A stretch of DNA of 38,866 nucleotides from CAYUFF01 sp964444075 (GTDB lineage: Archaea; Aenigmatarchaeota; Aenigmatarchaeia; CG10238-14; SCSR01), in NCBI GenBank assembly GCA_964444075.1, contig CAYUFF010000005.1, positions 1-38,866 of the forward strand. Reading direction: 5' to 3'. Below, one piece after another: positions 13,954 through 22,112 of the stretch. Made by a program: the position numbers and the translations under genes. How positions within the stretch are numbered: position 1 is the stretch's first letter; every line of letters begins with the position of its first letter. The notes under the pieces were generated by a model, which did not search any database, had not been told where the DNA came from, and saw nothing but the letters and a program-made list of their open reading frames with translations.

Positions 13954-15309
13954 ATGGCATATGCCAAAAAAATCGAGGAGCTAATTTCTTCGAAGGGTAT
14001 AGAAGTCGGCGACGAAATAGAGGTAATCAGGAAGGATGGAACCAAGCTTAGGGGAATCCTCATGCCTAGGATCGACCTTGGTGATAAGGAGGCGATAGTT
14101 ATCAAGCTCGACAACGGTTATAACGTTGGAGTTAAACTGCAAGAGGGTGACGAGGTCAAGCTGGTTTCTAAAGGCAAGCCGATCGAGTTCGAGAGCATGG
14201 AAATCGAGGGAGGAATTAGCGGAGAGAAGCCTTGCGTATCCATCCTCGGATGCGGCGGGACTATTGCTAGTAGAGTTGAATACAAGACCGGAGCTGTCTT
14301 TCCAGCGTTTTCCCCGGGAGATTTACTGTTTTCTTTCCCTAGGCTGAAAGAGGTTGCAGAAATTAGGGGAAGAAAGCTTTTCGACCTTTTATCAGAGGAT
14401 ATGACTCCTCAGCATTGGAAAATAATTGCAGAGGAAGTTGTAAAAGAGATTGAAGAAGGTGTGGATGGTGTTGTGTTAATGCATGGAACCGATACAATGC
14501 ATTATACCTCCGCCGCTCTAAGTTTCATGCTTCAAAACCTTCCCGTTCCGGTAGTGTTGGTCGGCGCTCAAAGGTCGAGCGATAGGGGTTCTAGCGATAA
14601 CGAGATGAACCTCTTATCCTCAGTATTCTTCGCCGCTAATTCCGAAGTAGCCGAGGTTTGCGTTTGCATGCACGCTAGCAGTAGCGATGACTTCTGCTAC
14701 GTTCATCAGGGAACGAAGGTGAGGAAGATGCACACGAGCAGGAGGGACGCTTTCCGTTCGATAAACGTTTTACCTTACGCGAAAGTTTGGTACTTGGAAA
14801 GAAAGGTAGAGTACTTGAGGAAGGATTTCAGGGTTAGGGATAAGGGTAGGAAGGTTAAGGTAGATACGGAGCTAAACCCCAACGTTGGAATAGTTTATTT
14901 TCACCCTGGGATGAAACCTGAGATTTTGGAAAGGTATGCCGAGGTTTACGACGGTATAGTTATCGCTGCCACAGGTCTTGGACACGTGGCGACGAATCCG
15001 TTCGAGGATAAATTCGCGCAATCCCTGCTACCGACGATTAAATCGATAATCGCTTCTGGCGTTCCCGTAGTGCTTGCGCCCCAAACCATTTATGGTAGGC
15101 TGAACTTTAACGTCTACACCACCGGTAGGCTTCTGAAGGAAGCTGGTGTAATAGGTCATCTCTGCGATTGGACTCCTGAGGTTGCGATGGTAAAGCTGAT
15201 GTGGGTTCTTGGAAAGACTAGGGATATGAAGAAAATAAAGGAGCTGATGGAAACTAACGTCGCTGGAGAGATTAGTGAGAGTAGCGTGTACGATGGTTTC
15301 CTGGTTTAA
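13954..15309 (+). CDS. gatD: Glutamyl-tRNA(Gln) amidotransferase subunit D
   Basis: GatD is the asparaginase-like subunit that frees ammonia from glutamine so that GatE can convert Glu-tRNA(Gln) to Gln-tRNA(Gln). The 451-residue length is normal. Residues 1-85 are the GatD-specific N-terminal beta-barrel domain. The asparaginase domain has both threonine motifs: GCGGTIASR (T103) and MHGTDTMHYTS (T179, D180), plus the lysine-containing segment GTKVRKMHTSRRDAF near residue 255. No gatE is in the window, so the two subunits are not in one operon here. GatD/GatE are found only in archaea, which supports the assignment of the genome. Confidence 0.96.
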   Translation: MAYAKKIEELISSKGIEVGDEIEVIRKDGTKLRGILMPRIDLGDKEAIVIKLDNGYNVGVKLQEGDEVKLVSKGKPIEFESMEIEGGISGEKPCVSILGCGGTIASRVEYKTGAVFPAFSPGDLLFSFPRLKEVAEIRGRKLFDLLSEDMTPQHWKIIAEEVVKEIEEGVDGVVLMHGTDTMHYTSAALSFMLQNLPVPVVLVGAQRSSDRGSSDNEMNLLSSVFFAANSEVAEVCVCMHASSSDDFCYVHQGTKVRKMHTSRRDAFRSINVLPYAKVWYLERKVEYLRKDFRVRDKGRKVKVDTELNPNVGIVYFHPGMKPEILERYAEVYDGIVIAATGLGHVATNPFEDKFAQSLLPTIKSIIASGVPVVLAPQTIYGRLNFNVYTTGRLLKEAGVIGHLCDWTPEVAMVKLMWVLGKTRDMKKIKELMETNVAGEISESSVYDGFLV

Positions 15310-15432
15310 CTTAGTGAGGAAAAAATCTTTACACCACAAATTATTTGTTTATCTTTAGCATCAAAACGGTATTATCTAAAATCTCGTAAACTTTAACGAG
15401 AGCAATACCTTGAGATGATAAAGTAGCAAACA

Positions 15433-15444
15433 AAACTTTAAAAC
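15433..15444 (+). promoter_or_regulatory. TATA box of the MinD-type ATPase gene
   Basis: aaactttaaaac is centred about 25 bases before ATG 15464, the usual leaderless spacing in this window. Confidence 0.55.
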
Positions 15445-15463
15445 TTTAACTACCAACACAATT

Positions 15464-16237
15464 ATGGTGAAACTTTTGACTAGGAGGATATTGATCCTCA
15501 GCGGAAAGGGTGGCGTGGGAAAAACTTCTTTGGCAAGCAACCTTGCGGCTGCCCTTGCCGAGTTGGGTGAAAGCACCATCGCCGTCGACGCAAACCTTAC
15601 CACTCCCAACCTGGGGTTGTACCTTGGGATGCATTTGGTGCCGTTGACCATTCACGACGTCCTCATGAGAAGGGTTAAGGTCGAGGAAGCCTTATACTCA
15701 CATCCGGCTGGCATGAGGCTTTTGGCCGGTAGCCTCAGCATAAGGAAGATAAGGAGGGTTGACCCAAGCAGGTTACCGGAAGTAACTCTGAGCTTGCTCG
15801 GTAAAGCCGATTATATCCTCATGGATTGTGCCGCGAGTTTAGGGCAGGAAGTTTTAGCAGCCCTTCAGGCTTGCGACGAGGTACTGGTCGTCACCAACCC
15901 CGATACCGCCAGCTTAACGGAAGCGTTGAAGAGCATAAGGATAGCCCAAGAAGAAGGTAAAAGAGTACTGGGAGTAGTGGTAAACAGGGTAAAGGATAAG
16001 AAAAGTCTTGAGAAAGAGGAAATCGAAGAGATTTTGGGCGTACCCGTGCTAGCGGAAATTCCTGAGGATGAGAACGTTCCACGAAGCATTTCGGCGAAGC
16101 TTCCGATAACGTCTTACAAGCCAGATTCTCCGGCGGCGAGAGAAATAAAGAAGCTCGCGTGCACGATTGCTGGAAGAGAATACAGGGAAGAAAGGGAAGG
16201 TTTCCTGAAAAGGCTAGCGAGATTCTTCGGTTTCTAA
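15464..16237 (+). CDS. minD: MinD/ParA-family ATPase with C-terminal amphipathic helix
   Basis: This 257-residue P-loop ATPase has the deviant Walker A motif SGKGGVGKTS (residues 13-22) with the signature lysine, switch I AVDANLTTPNLGLYLG, and Walker B/switch II ADYILMDCAAS. The last residues FLKRLARFFGF form an amphipathic basic/aromatic helix like the membrane-targeting tail of MinD, so the protein probably cycles on and off the membrane with ATP. Archaeal MinD homologues position surface structures rather than the division ring. The expected partner is not evident in this window. The stop overlaps the convergent pheT stop by four bases. A chromosome-partition role as ParA is less likely because no ParB is nearby. 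Confidence 0.88.
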   Translation: MVKLLTRRILILSGKGGVGKTSLASNLAAALAELGESTIAVDANLTTPNLGLYLGMHLVPLTIHDVLMRRVKVEEALYSHPAGMRLLAGSLSIRKIRRVDPSRLPEVTLSLLGKADYILMDCAASLGQEVLAALQACDEVLVVTNPDTASLTEALKSIRIAQEEGKRVLGVVVNRVKDKKSLEKEEIEEILGVPVLAEIPEDENVPRSISAKLPITSYKPDSPAAREIKKLACTIAGREYREEREGFLKRLARFFGF

Positions 16238-17901
16238 ACCTCGATGATTCCAGCAAGGTCAAGCTCGAAAGCCGCCACTGGCTTTTCGAGCTTCCATTTT
16301 TCTAAGACGTGTGGAGATATTTCTCCGACGACCCCGACCTCTTTTCCGTTCACGAGCACTTTCGCAACCCTTCCGTCGATGAAGCTTTTATGACTCGTGG
16401 TTTTGAGCTGGTAATCCTTTCCGAGCTCTCCGAAGAAAGAGTGAAGCACCGAGGCAATTTCCTCGTAACCTACTTTCGAGTCGGAAATGCAGCAAGCTAG
16501 AGAAAGCCTATCCCTAACCCTTGTCTCCAAGCTTTCGTCGACCTCGAAAACGTCTCCGACTTCAAAAATTCTTTGCGGATATTCCACGTGTTTGTTCGAA
16601 GCGAGGAATTCCAATAAGCATGGGAGTAGCGAATTTCTGAACACGCACCATCTCAGCGATACTGGATTCTCTAACTCCACTACTTGAGTTTGTTCCAAAC
16701 ACATCTTATCGAAGAGGTTTTCCTTGCTGGTGAGGTTGTAGGAAAGGATTTGCTGAAAACCGAGGCCGAGCATTATCTCTTCAACTTTTTCCACGATGGC
16801 GCTTTTCCTAGAAGCTTTACCCCTAGTAAAAAACATGGGTAGAGCTGGCTCAATGTTGTGATAACCGAAAGAGATTATAACATCTTCGACCACATCCCTA
16901 GGGTGCAGGATATCCCTCCTGTAAGCAGGATATCTTAACCTTACTTTGTTTCCGACAACCTCCACTATTTCATACCTAGCTTTTTCAAGGTTTTCGAGAA
17001 TTTCTTCCGTTGAAAAGTCGATCCCGGAAACCTTCCTTACGTAATCCAACTCTACACTCGTTTCCTGAGGTTCTAAGCAAGGCGTTACTACTCTCCTTCC
17101 CTCTGGGTAAACGACGGTAACGCTTTCTATCCTTCCTCCACGTTCTGCGAGAGCCGTTGCCATGACGTTCACCGCTAACGACAGCAAGGCTTCCCTGAAC
17201 CCCGTCGCTTCGACGAAAACGTTTCTCGTGGTATAATCGACTTTTCCGACGTAGGCTGAGTTTATTATCGGCGGTAGCGAGAGCACGTTTCCTTTCGAAT
17301 CTACCAGCAGGGGGTATTCGCTCTCGTGTTTTATGATGTGTCCGTACTCGATTCCTTTAGGATGTTTTTCCAGGATTTCGCGAGGAGTCATTTCCTCCTC
17401 GAAATCCAAAGGAACGAACTTTATCCCGTCTGGGGCTACGGTTGTATATTTGATTGGAGGAGAGATTCTATCGAAGTCGTAAACTCCTATCGCGACCTCC
17501 CTCCTCCTTCTTCCTAGCGTAATGGCGATTTTCTCCTGAAGCTGGATGAGCTGCGACAAAACATCATCGTCAACGTCGATACCCTTAACGATTGCGCAGG
17601 CTATCGCTGGCCTTATGCTCATAACCTTCTCGTCAACTTCTACCCTTACTCCAGCATCGCTAACTTGGTAGCGAGGAATTCCTTTCTCCATACCAACCCT
17701 GGCTCTGAGCTCTCTCGCGATACCTTCGACTGACCAAAGGTCTGGACGATTCGTGTCCTTAATCTCGACCTTAACCTTTTCTCCTTCGATTCCTTCCAGC
17801 TCACCCTTCGCGAAAGGCAACAATTCCTCCAACTCCTCTTCAGAGACCTCCCTTCCGAAGAGCCTGTAAAAATCCTCCAGCGAAAATTCTATCGTCGGCA
17901 C
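16234..17901 (-). CDS. pheT: Phenylalanyl-tRNA synthetase beta chain
   Basis: The 555-residue length is that of the archaeal/eukaryal beta chain (bacterial chains are about 800). The N-terminus MPTIEFSLEDFYRLFGREVS starts the B1 domain, the B3/B4 editing region follows (IKDTNRPDLWSVEGIARELR; IINSAYVGKVDYTTRNVFVE), B5 is around RRDILHPRDVVEDVIISFGY, and the C-terminal catalytic-like B6/B7 domain ends with GVVGEISPHVLEKWKLEKPV. The beta chain edits and supports the (alpha-beta)2 enzyme. The start is GTG at 17901 with GGTGAGG just upstream. It is separated from pheS by a ROK kinase gene on the opposite strand, so the two subunits are transcribed separately. Confidence 0.96.
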   Translation of the reverse strand: MPTIEFSLEDFYRLFGREVSEEELEELLPFAKGELEGIEGEKVKVEIKDTNRPDLWSVEGIARELRARVGMEKGIPRYQVSDAGVRVEVDEKVMSIRPAIACAIVKGIDVDDDVLSQLIQLQEKIAITLGRRRREVAIGVYDFDRISPPIKYTTVAPDGIKFVPLDFEEEMTPREILEKHPKGIEYGHIIKHESEYPLLVDSKGNVLSLPPIINSAYVGKVDYTTRNVFVEATGFREALLSLAVNVMATALAERGGRIESVTVVYPEGRRVVTPCLEPQETSVELDYVRKVSGIDFSTEEILENLEKARYEIVEVVGNKVRLRYPAYRRDILHPRDVVEDVIISFGYHNIEPALPMFFTRGKASRKSAIVEKVEEIMLGLGFQQILSYNLTSKENLFDKMCLEQTQVVELENPVSLRWCVFRNSLLPCLLEFLASNKHVEYPQRIFEVGDVFEVDESLETRVRDRLSLACCISDSKVGYEEIASVLHSFFGELGKDYQLKTTSHKSFIDGRVAKVLVNGKEVGVVGEISPHVLEKWKLEKPVAAFELDLAGIIEV

Positions 17902-17933
17902 TTCCTCACCGAAATAACTTGAGGTTGTGGAAA

Positions 17934-17950
17934 CTTTAAGTTTATAAAGG
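17934..17950. promoter_or_regulatory. Shared divergent promoter of pheT and the ROK kinase
   Basis: The stretch ctttaagtttataaagg serves both strands. tttataaa is centred about 22 bases before the ROK ATG at 17966, and the opposite reading ACTTAAAG lies about 33 bases before the pheT GTG. Confidence 0.5.
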
Positions 17951-17965
17951 CGTTAAGTTCTAGCG

Positions 17966-18913
17966 ATGTTGCTGCTCCTCGACATAGGGGCGACTTGGCT
18001 CAGGGCGGCGTGCTATTCCGAAGGAGAATTCTTGAAGAAAGTGAAGGAAAGGACTTCCAAGACCAACGACGAGCTAAAGTCGCAGCTTTTCAGGATAATC
18101 ACGAGCATGAAGAAAGAGTTCGGCAGGAAGCTTGGGGCCATTTCAATTTCTTCCGTAGGACCTCTGGATATGAGGAGGGGAATCATCCTCCGCACCCCCA
18201 ACCTCCGTATCAAAAACTTCGAGATAGTCAAAATGCTGAAGCGAAAGTATAAGACTGAGGTGTTGCTCATAAACGATTGCAACGCTGCCGTCCTAGGAGA
18301 AAGGTTCTACGGAAGAGTAGTCAAGGGTTGCGATAATTTGGTTTACGTTACGATGAGCACCGGAATAGGAGGCGGTGCTATAGTGAACGGAAAGTTGCTA
18401 CTGGGCAAGCGTGGGAATGCTGTGGAGATAGGTCACACGGTCGTCGACCACGAGCTAAAAATAAAGTGCAACTGCGGTGGCTACGGGCACTGGGAAGCCT
18501 ACTGCTCGGGAGTAGGAATACCGAAGCTAGTTAAATTCTACGCTAAGCTGTTGGGAGAAACTTCTTTGGTAAAACCCTCCTCGAAAATCGATGCGAAGAA
18601 AGTCTTCGAAGGTGCAAGGGCTGGAATCAGGTTCTTCAGGTGGATAGCGGAAATGGTTGGAAAGTTCAACTCAATAGGGATAGGCAACGTCGCCTCCATC
18701 TTCGATCCCGAGGTAATTATCCTCGGAGGAAGCGTTGCCGTCAACAACCAAGACGTGTTGCTACCATCGATAAAGAGGCACTTGAAGAAGCATAGCTTCG
18801 TCAAAGACTTCAGGCTGGAGATGACTTCGCTGGGCGACGAAGCTTGCCTTTACGGCGCGTTGGCACTGGCGGAGAACAGGCAAATTGTAGAGAATTTCAG
18901 AGGCTTGTCTTAG
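17966..18913 (+). CDS. ROK-family sugar kinase (glucokinase-like)
   Basis: The 315-residue product has the ROK phosphate-binding loop LLDIGATWLRAA (family DxGxT), the second ATP loop VTMSTGIGGGAIVNGK, the sugar-binding EIGHTVV, and the zinc/ROK signature CNCGGYGHWEAYCSG with its cysteines. The C-terminal IILGGSVAVNNQDVL closes the adenosine pocket. ROK enzymes phosphorylate glucose, fructose, N-acetylmannosamine or act as repressors; there is no HTH here, so it is a kinase. The specificity cannot be fixed, glucokinase being most common in archaea. The last 17 bases overlap the convergent pheS end. No glycolytic neighbours are present. Confidence 0.9.
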   Translation: MLLLLDIGATWLRAACYSEGEFLKKVKERTSKTNDELKSQLFRIITSMKKEFGRKLGAISISSVGPLDMRRGIILRTPNLRIKNFEIVKMLKRKYKTEVLLINDCNAAVLGERFYGRVVKGCDNLVYVTMSTGIGGGAIVNGKLLLGKRGNAVEIGHTVVDHELKIKCNCGGYGHWEAYCSGVGIPKLVKFYAKLLGETSLVKPSSKIDAKKVFEGARAGIRFFRWIAEMVGKFNSIGIGNVASIFDPEVIILGGSVAVNNQDVLLPSIKRHLKKHSFVKDFRLEMTSLGDEACLYGALALAENRQIVENFRGLS

Positions 18914-20162
18914 AAACCGGGAAATTCCTAAGCCATTCCAAGTTTCTCGTGAAGAGCTCACGGATATCGCTTATACCGAGCTTGAACATGGCAAGCCTGT
19001 CGATGCCCAAACCCCACGCCAGCACAGGAACGTTTACTCCCAGGGGAATCGTTACCTCCTCCCTGAAGATTCCGGCACCTCCGAATTCCATCCACCCAAG
19101 CTCAGGGTGCTTCGCAGAAAGTTGGACCGAGGGTTCCGTAAACGGATAGTAATCTGGGATGAACTTGACTTTCTCGGCGTTCGCTATCTCTTCAGCAAAT
19201 GTTTTAAGGATTCCGAGCAGCTCTCTGAAGCTCAAGCCCTCACCCAGGACTATTCCCTCAACCTGATTGAACTCTACGCCGTGAGTAGCATCTATAACAT
19301 CAGGTCTGTAGCAACGCACTATCGCAAAATACTTTCCCGGAATTTTCGGACCCTTTACCAGCGTCCTCGCCGAAAGGCATGTTCCGTGCGCTCTCGGCAT
19401 GAGTTGCATCGCCTTCCTTGGGTCCCATCTGTAGCCCCAACCCTTGCTACCGGCGACACCCTTCTCGTGAGCTTCCTTCACCCTTTCAGCCACGACCTCG
19501 GGTAAATCTCCGTACTTCGGGAACTTCAGCTGGTAAGTATCCCACCAATCCCTGGCGGGATGGTCCTGGGGTTGGAAGAGCGCGTCGTAATTCCAAAACT
19601 CAGTCTCTATAACAGGACCTTCCATCTCCTCGAAACCCAACTCCACGAGTTTTCTCCTTACCTCCGAGAGAAACTTTAGGTAAGGGTGTCTTTTGCCAGG
19701 GAATATTCTCCTTCCAGGAACCTCGACGTTGTAGGGCTTGAACCTTACTTTTCTCCACAACCTAAGCTTTATGAGTTCTGGAGTAAGGTGGGTGATTTCC
19801 TTACCCTCAAGCTCTTTAAGCTTCTCGGCACCTACCTTAACTTTCTTAACCAGCTTCCTGAAAAATAGCGTTTTCAACGACTCATCCCCTGGCTTTCCCC
19901 CTTCAGCAACGATTTCGAGGGCTTTTTCTTCTGGAATTTCCTCTGGGCAGCGGAGCAGCTTTATCGTCTCGTTTTCTAACTTTACCCAACCCCTTTTCAA
20001 GCACCACTGTAGAGCGATGGAAAGGTTTTCAACATGTTGCTTAGCTTCTTCCAAAGAAGCCTCCCCTCCTCTCGATTTTAGGAAATCTAGTAAATTCCTC
20101 TCAGGCAAGCCTTCTCGAAGGTATTTTTTACCTTCTTCCGTAAGCGCGTAGCTACTTTCCAT
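18897..20162 (-). CDS. pheS: Phenylalanyl-tRNA synthetase alpha chain
   Basis: This is the catalytic subunit that charges tRNA-Phe. The class II motifs are present: motif 2 IVRCYRPDVIDATHGVEFNQ (around 281-300) and motif 3 VLAWGLGIDRLAMF (around 380-393), with the phenylalanine-site segment FGGAGIFREEV between. At 421 residues it is somewhat shorter than most archaeal alpha chains (about 480-500), the difference falling in the N-terminal tRNA-binding winged-helix region, of which at least one copy (residues about 1-65) remains. The frame has no alternative upstream start. pheT lies 1 kb downstream on the same strand, separated by the oppositely oriented ROK gene. Confidence 0.96.
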   Translation of the reverse strand: MESSYALTEEGKKYLREGLPERNLLDFLKSRGGEASLEEAKQHVENLSIALQWCLKRGWVKLENETIKLLRCPEEIPEEKALEIVAEGGKPGDESLKTLFFRKLVKKVKVGAEKLKELEGKEITHLTPELIKLRLWRKVRFKPYNVEVPGRRIFPGKRHPYLKFLSEVRRKLVELGFEEMEGPVIETEFWNYDALFQPQDHPARDWWDTYQLKFPKYGDLPEVVAERVKEAHEKGVAGSKGWGYRWDPRKAMQLMPRAHGTCLSARTLVKGPKIPGKYFAIVRCYRPDVIDATHGVEFNQVEGIVLGEGLSFRELLGILKTFAEEIANAEKVKFIPDYYPFTEPSVQLSAKHPELGWMEFGGAGIFREEVTIPLGVNVPVLAWGLGIDRLAMFKLGISDIRELFTRNLEWLRNFPVSKTSL

Positions 20163-20204
20163 GGAAAGAAATTTTAGTTTTGGACGAAAATAATTTTTGA
20201 TGCT

Positions 20205-20279
20205 GCCCCCATAGCTCAGCCAGGACAGAGCGACGGCCTTCTAAGCCGTGGGTCGTGGGTTCGAATCCCACTGGGGGCA
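20205..20279 (+). tRNA. tRNA-Arg (anticodon TCT)
   Basis: The acceptor GCCCCCA/TGGGGGC with discriminator A, D arm GCTC-AGCCAGGACA-GAGC, anticodon arm ACGGC-CTTCTAA-GCCGT (TCT, for AGA codons) and T arm GTGGG-TTCGAAT-CCCAC are all complete. There is no intron. The D loop contains the A20 arginine identity position. It lies between the divergent pheS start and the end of a secreted-protein gene. Confidence 0.95.
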
Positions 20280-20282
20280 TAT

Positions 20283-21860
20283 TTAATCCTTGGTGAAGGA
20301 AGAATATCCACAAACACATACTACACCGTTGTATTGGTAGGAAATGGCGCCGCTGTACTTCGAACAGGCTTTACCAAAACTACCTATCGGGCCACAAATG
20401 CCAAACCCGGAAATTTGGTCGTTACACCCAAATGTGTCAGTGTATAAAGTAGCGTCAAAAAAATCCGTATCCCCTAAGTGACTTTGACAGTGGTCGTCGC
20501 TGTAACATTTCCATAGATAAGCACCCAGTTTGCAACCAGTGTATCCTTTCTCGCTGCAAATACCCGCACAAGTTTCCCCAGCCCACGCAAACTTATACAC
20601 ACGATAATCTCCGTAAACGCAGGGTATTCCGTCCTCATCCACACTACCGTCGCAATCGTTATCTATTCCATCGGCACTTCCACAAGGACCGTGAGCTCCT
20701 GGATGAACGTTACGGTTGGTGTCGTCGCAGTCGTCTCCTCGAATGAACGTACAGCCAGTAGGCAAGAAATCTTCTAAACAGACTGTGGAAGTTCCGTAAG
20801 GGGCCCTGCTCACGTGACCATCCCTATCTTTATCACAATAGTAAGGCCTTGGGTCACAAGTTGTTGGAATGGTGGGAACTAGTTTAAACACAGAATAACT
20901 AATAGCAGACGAGCCGTCATAAAAGAATGCTAAAGGCACCTTAGTGGATGGATTTGTGACCTTAACATCCTTGTAATAAGGTACGGAATAGTTATTCCCG
21001 GGTATGAAGTCTATTTCGTATACTTTCGTATAACATGTCTTAGGAGAACTTCTTGCCCAACAGAAACATGACATTAACCAACGAATGTAACGAACTGATA
21101 AATATTTCACACTTTCTGGATTTCCAGAGGTAGCTCCATCCCCTCTCTTCCAATGACTTGCTACGGTTTCCCAATTTAAGCCATCTCTACTTACCTGAAT
21201 ATATACACCAGTAGAGGAAAAATCTCCAGTAATGGTTACGGCAGAGACTTTAGCATATATCCATCCATCATATACGCCACCCAAATCCCATTGAGCTACG
21301 ACGGTGTTGTACCTACCATTACATTCCTGTGAATAGGCGTAAGTGGACAAATCCGCATCATAAATGTTAGAAGTTTTAAAAGCTTTACTGCTCTGTAGTT
21401 TTTCAGCTAAATTTATACGTTCTGAAAGGTCTCCAAAGTAAAATACTCCGGTTCCATCATAAACTACACCTCTAAACACAGTGCCCCTAACCACCTCAAC
21501 GGGAGAAACATCTTCTCGAAGAATTAAACGATCGCTACTTTGGGTTAAAGGTAAGTAATACTCTGAGTGGTAATTAACATAGTGAGTTTTAGGCCATTCT
21601 TTCTTACACTCTCCCCCAATACATAATTCTCCAACATTCTTTATCGCATGACCTCTCATGTCCAGATCACTAACAATTTTAATGTGACTCGAATTTATTT
21701 TCCCGTCTGGAGTTGCGATCGGCTCTCCGGTAGGTGTAAAAATCTCGGTAATTAAATGATAAACTGAGGGGAACGAACCGCCGAGGTTGAAGAATGTGAA
21801 TACCATGAAAAGGAGGCAAACAAAAAGAACTGTTATCGCCTTTCCAACTCTTTCGTGCAT
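20283..21860 (-). CDS. Secreted/anchored protein with discoidin-like, MopE-type metal-binding and Cys-rich domains
   Basis: The 525-residue surface protein starts with a signal anchor (residues about 8-27, ITVLFVCLLFMVFTFF). A short segment DLDMRGHAIKNVGELCIGG resembles phage-fibre style repeats. Residues about 165-300 look like a discoidin/F5-8C carbohydrate-binding domain (ADLSTYAYSQE; VYIQVSRDGLNWETVASHW). Residues about 340-405 contain the MopE-type acidic motif: CDKDRDGHV, DDCDDTNRNVHPGA and GIDNDCDGSVDEDG, which binds copper or calcium in characterised relatives. The last ~110 residues hold about twelve cysteines (ETCAGICSEKGYTGC...) and I do not recognise the fold. The base composition is more AT-rich than nearby housekeeping genes. 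It probably binds surface glycans or metals on the cell envelope. Confidence 0.75.
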   Translation of the reverse strand: MHERVGKAITVLFVCLLFMVFTFFNLGGSFPSVYHLITEIFTPTGEPIATPDGKINSSHIKIVSDLDMRGHAIKNVGELCIGGECKKEWPKTHYVNYHSEYYLPLTQSSDRLILREDVSPVEVVRGTVFRGVVYDGTGVFYFGDLSERINLAEKLQSSKAFKTSNIYDADLSTYAYSQECNGRYNTVVAQWDLGGVYDGWIYAKVSAVTITGDFSSTGVYIQVSRDGLNWETVASHWKRGDGATSGNPESVKYLSVRYIRWLMSCFCWARSSPKTCYTKVYEIDFIPGNNYSVPYYKDVKVTNPSTKVPLAFFYDGSSAISYSVFKLVPTIPTTCDPRPYYCDKDRDGHVSRAPYGTSTVCLEDFLPTGCTFIRGDDCDDTNRNVHPGAHGPCGSADGIDNDCDGSVDEDGIPCVYGDYRVYKFAWAGETCAGICSEKGYTGCKLGAYLWKCYSDDHCQSHLGDTDFFDATLYTDTFGCNDQISGFGICGPIGSFGKACSKYSGAISYQYNGVVCVCGYSSFTKD

Positions 21861-21966
21861 TTTCTTCTACCTCTCAAAGCATCAATGAAAACAATTAAAA
21901 ATAGTCAAAAACTTAAATAACTTAAATAAAAAACAATTGAGAATAGTTCGATGATGAGTGGTTGAT

Positions 21967-22058
21967 GGGCCCATGAGGTAGCCAGGATAGCCTGGAGAGG
22001 TTGTTGCCCCTAGAAGGCTTCGGACCCTCACGCCTGGGTTCAAATCCCAGTGGGCCCA
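21967..22058 (+). tRNA. tRNA-Arg (anticodon TCG) with an 18-nt intron at position 29/30
   Basis: The acceptor GGGCCCA/TGGGCCC (discriminator A), D arm AGGT-AGCCAGGATA-GCCT and T arm CTGGG-TTCAAAT-CCCAG are clear, but the 92 bases leave no normal anticodon arm. Removing 21998-22015 restores a perfect stem GAGGG/CCCTC with loop CTTCGGA (anticodon TCG). The junctions form a bulge-helix-bulge: bulges AGA and AAG, a 4-bp central helix CTGG/CTAG (one G-T pair), outer pairs A21-T33, G22-C32 and C23-G31, and inner GG/CC. Position 29/30 is a known but non-canonical archaeal intron site. tRNA-Pro(CGG) is the main alternative reading; the D-loop A20 favours Arg. Confidence 0.82.
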
Positions 22059-22081
22059 CTCCACGAAAAACTGGCAAGGAT

Positions 22082-22091
22082 TTTTTATTTT
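22082..22091 (+). promoter_or_regulatory. TATA-like element of the metallophosphoesterase gene
   Basis: The T-rich element tttttatttt lies about 25 bases before ATG 22113 and after the tRNA end. It supports that ATG over the upstream in-frame ATG at 22050, which lies inside the tRNA. The run could equally act as a terminator for the tRNA. Confidence 0.4.
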
Positions 22092-22112
22092 CTCTCTCGA
22101 AAATTGGAAATC

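Noticed and set aside
21967..22058. Type II tRNA (Leu or Ser) with a long variable arm
   Set aside because: No 5-bp anticodon stem with T33 and a Leu/Ser anticodon can be formed, whereas removing an 18-nt intron gives a perfect arm and a bulge-helix-bulge.
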